Origin: Eisenbergiella tayi
GTDB lineage: Bacteria > Bacillota > Clostridia > Lachnospirales > Lachnospiraceae
Direction of reading: 5' to 3'
DNA: 64,000 bases
Assembly: GCF_001881565.1 (NCBI RefSeq)
Contig: NZ_MPDJ01000001.1
Location: forward strand, 1,689,234-1,753,233
Program-made: the position numbers and the translations under genes
In this document: positions 58,342 through 64,000 of the stretch, in pieces
Layout: each line of letters starts with the position of its first letter
How positions within the stretch are numbered: the first letter of the stretch is position 1
The notes under the pieces: generated by a model
Seen by the model: the letters and a program-made list of their open reading frames with translations, nothing else
Databases searched by the model: none
Told to the model about the DNA's origin: nothing

Positions 58342-58449
58342 GAGTGTTCTACTCCTTGATAGAGGAAATTTACCGCATTACAATGAAGGTAATATGAAAG
58401 TTAGATGTATCTAATCTTGGTAACTTGAGACTATACGAGGTAACGGAAC

Positions 58450-59138
58450 ATGAAACGGATTCATTTTGATGTGGAAACAGAGGGATTTTACGGAGCCTCC
58501 ACCACCGGAACCCTGGCGTTGACAGCGGCAGCTTACTTCCCGGACATTACCCTCACCATTGCCATGACTCCCAGTGATTTTATCTGGCAGGGCTTTATGC
58601 AGGGAGAAAAGGACGGCTGTAAAGAGTGGCCCATCGAGGGAGAGTCCCTGTTTTCTTACCTGGGCAAGCCCCTGCCCTATATGCCCTTTGTGTACCAGCA
58701 TCCTAAGTATTGGCAAGTGGTTCAGGCGGAATCGAAACGCGCTGGGGACATGCTGAATTCCAGAAAACTTTTCGATGACTCCGAGGCGGCACATCCCCTA
58801 CAGGAGGAAGAAATGATTCCAGTGGAAAACATCAAGGGAAAACTGCTTGCCATCGGTGCAGAGGATGACGGGCTATGGGATGCTGCAAAATATGTTCGCC
58901 GCATGAAAAACCGATTAGCGCAAAGACTCACGTCTGCGAAGTGGAGGCCTTGACCTACCAGCACGGAACCCATTTTGTTTTCCTGGAGAGCATGATAAAG
59001 ACCATGCTGCCCATCGGCTCCGGACTTTTTGTGAAACTTGCTTTACATGCCGCCAGAGAATATCCAAAAGAGTGCAAAACCACCAGAGAGGACATTGACC
59101 GCCGGATAAGCAAAGTCCTTGAGGAGTGGAGGCAGTAA
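58450..59138 (+). pseudogene. Broken BAAT/acyl-CoA thioester hydrolase-type gene
   Basis: A plus-strand frame starting MKRIHFDVETEGFYG carries a nucleophile-elbow-like GASTTGTLALTAAAYFP, then DITLTIAMTPSDFIWQGF and LLAIGAEDDGLWDAAKY, as in BAAT-C hydrolases. Near 58,918-58,922 the frame shifts and continues as HVCEVEALTYQHGTHFVFLE to 59138, with the catalytic His. The N-terminal domain is also missing. I call it a decayed gene. Confidence 0.75.
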
Positions 59139-59163
59139 AAAATGACGGCGTGTACTGACTGGC

Positions 59164-59476
59164 AACCTATAAGGAGAAATTTGCGTTGCTGTCTATGGGT
59201 TACCGGGAGAAAGGCATGCAAGCCTCTAACCCATAAGAGCGGATTTACTGTGATTCCTATAGGCTTCTGAAAGCACTGCGTGCGGGATATCAACCCATAG
59301 AATATACTTTTTGTAATCCTTTATGGGTCTTTTGTAAGCCTTGTAAGCTGGAAAATGTCAAATTTTCTTGAAATCAGACATATAAGAACTTGATTTGGTG
59401 CTGCTTATGGGTTGGACTACTATGAAAGCTCTAAAAAACCACCTATAAGGTATGAATTCAATCATGTTTATGGGTA
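59164..59476. repeat. Array of five 38-bp hairpin units, period 64 bp
   Basis: Units start at 59164, 59228, 59292, 59377 and 59440 (steps 64, 64, 85, 63). Each is 37-38 bp and opens with AACCYATAAG or a close form and closes with TATGGGTT or a close form, so each can fold into a stem of 7-9 bp. Gaps between units are 26, 26, 47 and 26 bp. The interiors share only a weak ATTTG pattern. The array fills a non-coding gap. It is not a standard CRISPR. Confidence 0.7.
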
Positions 59477-59576
59477 AAAATGAAAATTATGTAAACTCAA
59501 AGTGTTTCAGAGATTGATAAAGAGAAAGAGCCTTTCCCTATAGCCGTGGAAGGGCTCTTCTTCTGTTGACCTATAT
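59477..59576. other. Non-coding stretch with terminator-like hairpin
   Basis: AAGAGCCTTTCCC and a matching GGAAGGGCTCTTCTT (59,525-59,563) form a hairpin that could end the lipoprotein transcript. No gene is seen. Confidence 0.5.
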
Positions 59577-60295
59577 TTATTTCAGAACCGTACCATCAGC
59601 AAGGGTGATGGTGTAGCCGTTAAAATTGATGGTGCCGTTGAGGACAATGCCATTGGTTAAGGAGAAATCCAGAGTGGAAATGTTGTCCACGATGATGTCT
59701 CCATTGATGGTCTGGCTGTCTGCGGTAAATTCCACCTGTGCGCCGTTACTTCCACTGGAGCCTTTGGTGTCGCTCATGTTTCCAATGACATCGCAGTTTT
59801 CCAGTGCGATGGAGTTTTGTCCCTCGATAACCAGCGCCTCAGAATTGTTGGCGGTCAAGGTTGCGTTTTTAATGGTGACGGTTGCTCCATCCACCCGGAG
59901 AGCGTTTTCATCATCCCCGGTGGAGGTGTAGGTGGTGCCGGTGTAAGTGCCATCCTCGGTGATGGTGTTGGCACTGTCACCCTGGGTTACCTCGCTGCTG
60001 CCCCCAAAACCGCCGTTTCCATCAGGAGCGCTGCCACTGGGCATCTCCGGAGTACTGTCGGAATTATTGCTGTTGTCCGGTGCGGTGTTCCCATCAGAAT
60101 TTTCCGAAACCTCTCCCAGTGCCAGTGTGACGCTGGCGCCCCAATTTCTGTTACCTTTCCGGTAACGGTGGTCAATTCTTCGGTAGAAACAGTGGTTGTC
60201 TCCGCAGCCTCGCTGGAGTAAACCTGTGCAGTTCCGCAGGCAGACAGAGATAACGCGGTTGCGGTGGAACATAAAATACAAAGTGATTTTTTCAT
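59577..60295 (-). pseudogene. Frameshifted Cthe_2159-like lipoprotein
   Basis: The start at 60295 follows AAAGGAGA. MKKSLCILCSTATALSLSAC is a lipoprotein signal (LSAC lipobox), then VTGKVTEIG is reached and the frame is lost near 60,136-60,143 in a GGCGCCCC run. The other frame continues SVTLALGEV, a Gly/Ser/Asn linker and a beta-helix domain with DGATVTIKNATLTANNSEAL and LENCDVIGNMSD, as in Cthe_2159-type carbohydrate-binding proteins. One indel would restore it; it may be real decay or an assembly error. Confidence 0.75.
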
Positions 60296-60478
60296 AAGTT
60301 TTCTCCTTTCCAAAGTCTGTTGTTTTTCTGTTGTCAAACGTATTGTAGCGCCCCATCCTAAAGCCTGCCTAAAGACAGGAAAAAATTTGCAAATATTGAT
60401 TTCTTCCGCGTTTCCTCCTATACTATAAGGAAAGAATCGTGGAAAATCTCATTAGATTTTCCGGAGGCGCTTACCGTC

Positions 60479-60773
60479 TTTTTTGAAAAAAACCAGTTCA
60501 GTGTGGCTGCGGTACACAACGGACAGGACGCCTACGACTATGCCCTTTCCGGGGGCTATGATGCCATCATTCTGAATGTGATGATGCCCAAAATGAACGG
60601 CATCGAGGTGTTACAGCGGCTCCGCAAGGAAGGCGTCCAGGTTCCCATTATGATGCTTACCGCAAAAGGACAGACGGATGACCGCATTGCAGGCTTTAGC
60701 CGGAGCAGATGATTATCTGCCCAAAAGCCGGGTAGAGGAGGCACTGCGCCGCCTGGAGCAGCATGTGCTATAG
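60479..60773 (+). pseudogene. Degraded response-regulator remnant
   Basis: The frame reads FFEKNQFSVAAVHNGQDAYD and GYDAIILNVMMPKMNG, where the phospho-acceptor Asp is replaced by Asn. It then shifts frame after DDRIAGF to ALAGADDYLPK and ends RVEEALRRLEQHVL. The N-terminal acidic pocket and the DNA-binding domain are gone. It is adjacent to the broken lipoprotein, a combination often seen in Firmicutes. Confidence 0.75.
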
Positions 60774-60854
60774 TTCAAAACCGGGCATTGACCGGGGTGG
60801 TATGATGGGAATAGAGATTTAAGCAAAAGAAAGCAAAGAAAGCGGGGAAAATAA

Positions 60855-61331
60855 ATGGAACCGAAAAAAGTGACAGACTCTCTGACGGAACAGATTCATG
60901 TAGTAATTTATCCGGACATTAACGGATTCGGACGGCTGTTTGGAGGACAACTGTTAAAGTGGATTGATGAAGTGGCAGGTGCTACCGCCAGACGCCACTG
61001 TGGGAATAATGCTACCACCGCAGCCATCGATAATCTGCAGTTTAAGGCAGGTGCCTTTATCAACGATGTGCTGGTACTTACCGGGCGGGTAACCTATGTG
61101 GGGAAAACCTCCATGGAGGTACGGGTTGACACTTATAAAGAGAACCCGGACGGCACCCGTCATCCCATTAACCGTGCGTATTTCGTCATGGTCAACATGG
61201 GAGAGGACGGCAAGCCCACGGAAGCGCCGCCCCTTCTGCTAAACCCCGACGACCCGGCAGAGCAGATGGAGTGGGACAACGCACTCAAACGCCGGGAACT
61301 GCGGCTGATGAGACGGAAAGAAGGGTTTTAA
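60855..61331 (+). CDS. Hotdog-fold acyl-CoA thioesterase
   Basis: A 158-residue protein starting MEPKKVTDSLTEQIHVVIYP, with NGFGRLFGGQLLKWIDEVAG (the catalytic Asp-containing hotdog helix) and TGRVTYVGKTSMEVRV. This matches the YciA/BACH class, which cleaves acyl-CoA. An AAAGCGGGGAAAA site precedes the ATG. A bidirectional terminator follows. Confidence 0.88.
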   Translation: MEPKKVTDSLTEQIHVVIYPDINGFGRLFGGQLLKWIDEVAGATARRHCGNNATTAAIDNLQFKAGAFINDVLVLTGRVTYVGKTSMEVRVDTYKENPDGTRHPINRAYFVMVNMGEDGKPTEAPPLLLNPDDPAEQMEWDNALKRRELRLMRRKEGF

Positions 61332-61340
61332 AACCATGAC

Positions 61341-61378
61341 AAAAGCCAGTGGGCAAAACACCCACTGGCTTTTGTATA
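61341..61378. terminator. Bidirectional terminator
   Basis: AAAAGCCAGTGGG pairs perfectly with CCCACTGGCTTTT (61341-61373), with A- and T-runs on both sides. It separates two convergent genes. Confidence 0.88.
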
Positions 61379-61389
61379 CAACAAAATCC

Positions 61390-62031
61390 CTAGAGTATCT
61401 CTTTCATTACTTTTGTCAGCTCGTCTGCCAGAAGTTTGTGACTTTCCAGGCTCAAGTGCATCCAGTCGTAGGGGTACATCTCAATGCCGGGAATGGAGCC
61501 TGCATCCAGAAAATGGCAATGCAGACGGTCTGCCACATCCTTAAACTCCTTTGCCAGACCCCGGGAACGCTCTACGCATTTGTCTCCCATCTCACCGGCA
61601 ACCGCGGTTTTGGCATAATCGGGATGGATGGGAGGCGGAGCAATCAACAGCACATTAGGCGCGCCTCTCCAGGCAGCGTGGGTGTCAATGGTTTTCTGTG
61701 CCAGACGCTCCAGACCTTTCCCGATGATAAAGGAATTGGCATTAAAGCGATCCTTGGTATCATTGGTGCCCAGCATGATAATGACTAAATCCAGAGGCTC
61801 ATGGGACATCATGCAGGGATAGATGACATTTAAGCCACACAGTCCCTCGAAAACCGGATCCTCAAAGGAAGTGGTTCTTCCGCTGAGTCCTTCTTCAATG
61901 ATATAGTAATCATCCCCCAGATTTTTCTGTAAAAGCTTGGTCCAACGCTCGTTCACATCGAAACGACCGCCGGTTTTGGAATTATATCCATGAGTATTGG
62001 AATCTCCGAAACATAAAATATTCTTCTGCAT
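61390..62031 (-). CDS. SGNH/GDSL hydrolase
   Basis: The start at 62031 (MQKNILCFGDSNTHGY) is preferred, though its ribosome site is weak. FGDSNTHGY is block I with the nucleophile Ser, LVIIMLGTNDTKDRF is block III, and PYDWMHLSLESHKLLAD near the end holds the Asp/His pair. The 213-residue enzyme is probably a cytosolic acetyl- or carbohydrate esterase; it lies beside the nan genes and might deacetylate sialic acid, which is only an inference. Confidence 0.85.
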   Translation of the reverse strand: MQKNILCFGDSNTHGYNSKTGGRFDVNERWTKLLQKNLGDDYYIIEEGLSGRTTSFEDPVFEGLCGLNVIYPCMMSHEPLDLVIIMLGTNDTKDRFNANSFIIGKGLERLAQKTIDTHAAWRGAPNVLLIAPPPIHPDYAKTAVAGEMGDKCVERSRGLAKEFKDVADRLHCHFLDAGSIPGIEMYPYDWMHLSLESHKLLADELTKVMKEIL

Positions 62032-62132
62032 GTTTTTCCACATTTCTGCGCACGTTTTCTGCGCATAACGAGTTTGTGTCAAGTGCGCACAGACACAAAC
62101 TCGCGATTGAAAAATTTTATTTTTCAATCTGC

Positions 62133-63020
62133 TTACTTCTCCTTGTCTAATAATTTCTCAGCCAGACTGACAGCACCCATCAGACCTGCGGTATTTCCCA
62201 GCTTTGCAGGAACGATTTCCACATGGGAAAGTCCCGGGGAAAGCTGTGCCTTTACCCGGCTTTTTATCTGGGCAAGCACGTAACTTTGTGCCATGACACC
62301 GCCTCCCAGAATGATGCGGGAAGGGTTAAAGACGCTGGTTAAGGTAACCAGACCGGTGCAGATGTCCCCAATCCAGTCGTCAATCACGGCTTTGATTTCA
62401 GGGCGCTCCATGGCGTCAAAAATCTTTCTGCCGTTGTCCAGGGTTTCGTCCACAGCCTTTGCCCGTTTCACCAGTGCGGTGGTGGAGGCGCAGCGCTCGT
62501 AACAGCCCTCCAGGGTATCCGTGCCATTCTTGACTTCCGGGTGAATCACAATGCCGCCGAAGCTGCCGGCAGAGAAGGATGCACCGGAGTAAACCTGTCC
62601 GTTGATGATGATACAGCCTCCCACGCCGGTTCCGTAGGTGAGGCAGAGAAAATCCGGATAGCCCACGCCTGCTCCGGAATGGAGTTCACCCAGAGCAGCG
62701 GAGTTTACATCATTTTCCACTGCCACGGGGACATGGAATTCATTTTTTATAATGTCCCGTACCGGCATGCCGGTATAACCGGGAATATTGCTGTTGGCAT
62801 AAAAAATCGTGCCATTGTTAGTGTTCACTTCTCCGGCGGTGCTGATACCGATGGCATCAAAACCGGAATAAGTGTGGAGGAGCTGCATTACCCGCTCCAT
62901 CAGATGGGCACCGCCCTGGGATGCCTCGGTGTCCCATTCTTTCATGTCGGTCAGTTCTGTTCCGTCCCAAAGACCTGCTTTGATGGCAGTACCGCCAATA
63001 TCCACTGCGACAATTTTCAT
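62133..63020 (-). CDS. nanK: ROK-family sugar kinase, probable ManNAc kinase
   Basis: A 295-residue protein with the ATP-binding DIGGTAIKAG at residues 7-16, AVENDVNSAALGE, and TYGTGVGGCIIING, the ROK signature. The usual ROK zinc motif is altered (EGCYERCAST), so zinc binding is uncertain. It follows nanE by 15 bp, so it probably phosphorylates N-acetylmannosamine in sialic-acid breakdown. Confidence 0.87.
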   Translation of the reverse strand: MKIVAVDIGGTAIKAGLWDGTELTDMKEWDTEASQGGAHLMERVMQLLHTYSGFDAIGISTAGEVNTNNGTIFYANSNIPGYTGMPVRDIIKNEFHVPVAVENDVNSAALGELHSGAGVGYPDFLCLTYGTGVGGCIIINGQVYSGASFSAGSFGGIVIHPEVKNGTDTLEGCYERCASTTALVKRAKAVDETLDNGRKIFDAMERPEIKAVIDDWIGDICTGLVTLTSVFNPSRIILGGGVMAQSYVLAQIKSRVKAQLSPGLSHVEIVPAKLGNTAGLMGAVSLAEKLLDKEK

Positions 63021-63034
63021 AAGAAGTTACTCCT

Positions 63035-63730
63035 TTATTTCTGGATTGCGGAGACAAATCTTGCGGTAATCTCAGCGGGTCTGGTAATAGCGCCGCCCAC
63101 AACCAGTGCAAAGGCACCAGCCTCTAAAGCCTTCTTTGCCTGCTCCGGGTAGTGGATGTGTCCCTCTGCGATAATCTTTGCAGGACATTTTTCGGAAAGC
63201 TCATGGATAAAATCAAAGTCGATATCGTCAATGCCCTTGGTTTCGGGAGTGTAACCCCGCATGGTGGTGCCTACGAAATCAGCCCCAGCCCCGGCACAGG
63301 CGATACCCTCTTCCAGGGTAGCGCAGTCTGCCATCACAAGCTGGTCAGGATACTTCTCTTTAATGGCTGCGATAAACTGGGGAGCCGTGCTGCCGTCGGG
63401 ACGCAGTGCGCTGGTTCCCTGAACTGCCAGGATATCCACGCCACATGCCACCAGCTCATCTACCTCTTTCATGGTAACCGTGATGTACATGGGAGTTCCC
63501 TCGTAATCCTTTTTGATGATACCGATAACGGGAAGGTCAACTGCCTCTTTAATCTGGGTAATATCCCGGACAGTGTTGGCGCGGATGCCCACTGCGCCGG
63601 ACTGTGCAGCCGCTTTTGCCATCAAAGGCATAACGCCGCCTTCTTTTGTATACAAAGGCTCATGCTCCAGTGCCTGACAGGAGACGATGAGTCCTCCCTT
63701 AATCTGTTTAAATATTGCCTCTTTGTCCAT
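63035..63730 (-). CDS. nanE: N-acetylmannosamine-6-phosphate 2-epimerase
   Basis: A 231-residue TIM-barrel protein starting MDKEAIFKQIKGGLIVSCQA, with GAVGIRANTVRDITQIK, LPVIGIIKKDYEGTPMYITV, DCATLEEGIACAGAGADFVG and FALVVGGAITRPAEIT. These are NanE landmarks. It converts ManNAc-6-P to GlcNAc-6-P. With the ROK kinase it forms the intracellular end of the sialic-acid pathway. An AAAGGCAGGA site precedes the ATG. Confidence 0.94.
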   Translation of the reverse strand: MDKEAIFKQIKGGLIVSCQALEHEPLYTKEGGVMPLMAKAAAQSGAVGIRANTVRDITQIKEAVDLPVIGIIKKDYEGTPMYITVTMKEVDELVACGVDILAVQGTSALRPDGSTAPQFIAAIKEKYPDQLVMADCATLEEGIACAGAGADFVGTTMRGYTPETKGIDDIDFDFIHELSEKCPAKIIAEGHIHYPEQAKKALEAGAFALVVGGAITRPAEITARFVSAIQK

Positions 63731-64000
63731 AATGTAGTCCTGCCTTTCTTTTTAAATAATGGAATAACTATCCAGACACCATACGCCATATAAATCTGCC
63801 CTTCTGTCTAAATGCCAGCATTTACAGAAGACAAATCTGCCTGGCTCTGAATCGTAATTATAATTGGAGAAATCCCAAGGTTTTCTGCCTTGGGATTTTC
63901 CTTATTTCATAGGAAATTTTCCCTACGAAATAAAAAGTTTATGAGGGATTTTAGGAAACTTCAATTTTAATGACCGCTTTCCGTACATGGGTACAGTCTC
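63731..64000 (-). promoter_or_regulatory. Upstream region of nanE with palindromic site
   Basis: AAATCTGCC is repeated at 63792 and 63833 around a long palindrome CTTCTGTCTAAATGC...GCATTTACAGAAG (63801-63830). A stem AATCCCAAGG/CCTTGGGATT lies at 63871-63897. No gene is visible up to the edge. The palindrome is a likely regulator site. Confidence 0.5.
63871..63902. terminator. Hairpin upstream of nanE
   Basis: A perfect 10-bp stem with a 7-nt loop (AATCCCAAGG with CCTTGGGATT), followed by TTCC on the plus strand. It may end a gene outside the window. Confidence 0.55.

Noticed and set aside
59164..59476. CRISPR array
   Set aside because: Only five units, interiors not conserved, arms only 8-10 nt, and no cas genes nearby.

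Overview
The window looks like chromosomal DNA of a gut Clostridia (Firmicutes, Lachnospiraceae/Oscillospiraceae type). The evidence is strong GGAGG ribosome sites, codon use typical of that group, mobile-element gene families known from gut Clostridia (DUF6100, DUF5697, DUF6133, DUF6550, CD1110-type VirB4), and a sialic-acid catabolism pair at the right edge. Almost every gene reads on the minus strand, so the text below follows transcription from right to left inside each element.

Element A (1 to about 44,235; its left end is outside the window) is an integrative and conjugative element. Its right end is a block of integrase-arm-like repeats next to a 45-nt 3' fragment of a tRNA-Arg(CCU) gene. 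From that end it carries a replication/regulation-type gene (42,795-43,931), a small regulator that I compare to ArpU-type activators (42,227-42,778), a type IV secretion operon (VirB2-like, VirB6-like, C39 peptidase, PrgI-fused VirB4, VirD4 and accessory genes; 28,164-41,977), an RloA/RloB cassette with its own promoter and a nonsense mutation in rloB, a nearly complete Tad-type pilus operon (16,447-26,001), and a long left region of small accessory genes. That region has SSB, DUF932, two sigma-like factors, an N6-adenine methyltransferase, a YkgJ-like cysteine-cluster protein and a Doc/DinJ toxin-antitoxin pair. No relaxase or integrase of A lies in the window.

The T4SS and Tad operons start at two promoters with the same design: two ATTGGC boxes exactly 22 bp apart, the proximal one 18 bp before a TTGAGC -35 box, then a 17-bp spacer, then intrinsic terminators in the leader. 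This suggests one activator co-ordinates both, with antitermination or attenuation on top. Strong terminator hairpins sit directly before the ribosome site of many other genes in A.

Element B (44,236 to perhaps 51-57 kb) has a tyrosine integrase, two excisionase-like HTH proteins, MazF, a sigma-like protein, a second copy of the ArpU-like regulator, and an ImmA/ImmR pair. GTTCG/CGAAC palindromes sit at the promoters of immR and of the ArpU-like gene, and 11-bp tandem repeats sit before the promoter of the operon leading to xis and int. I infer a circuit ImmR -| ArpU-like -> xis/int. A WYL regulator and a cluster of immunity-type proteins (51,273-57,066) follow, ending at a truncated Y-family polymerase gene.

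The right flank (57.3-64 kb) is ordinary chromosome with decay: pnuC behind a structured attenuator leader, a broken thioesterase-like hydrolase, an unexplained array of five hairpin units with a 64-bp period, a frameshifted lipoprotein, a degraded response regulator, a hotdog acyl-CoA thioesterase, an SGNH hydrolase, and a nanE/ROK-kinase operon.
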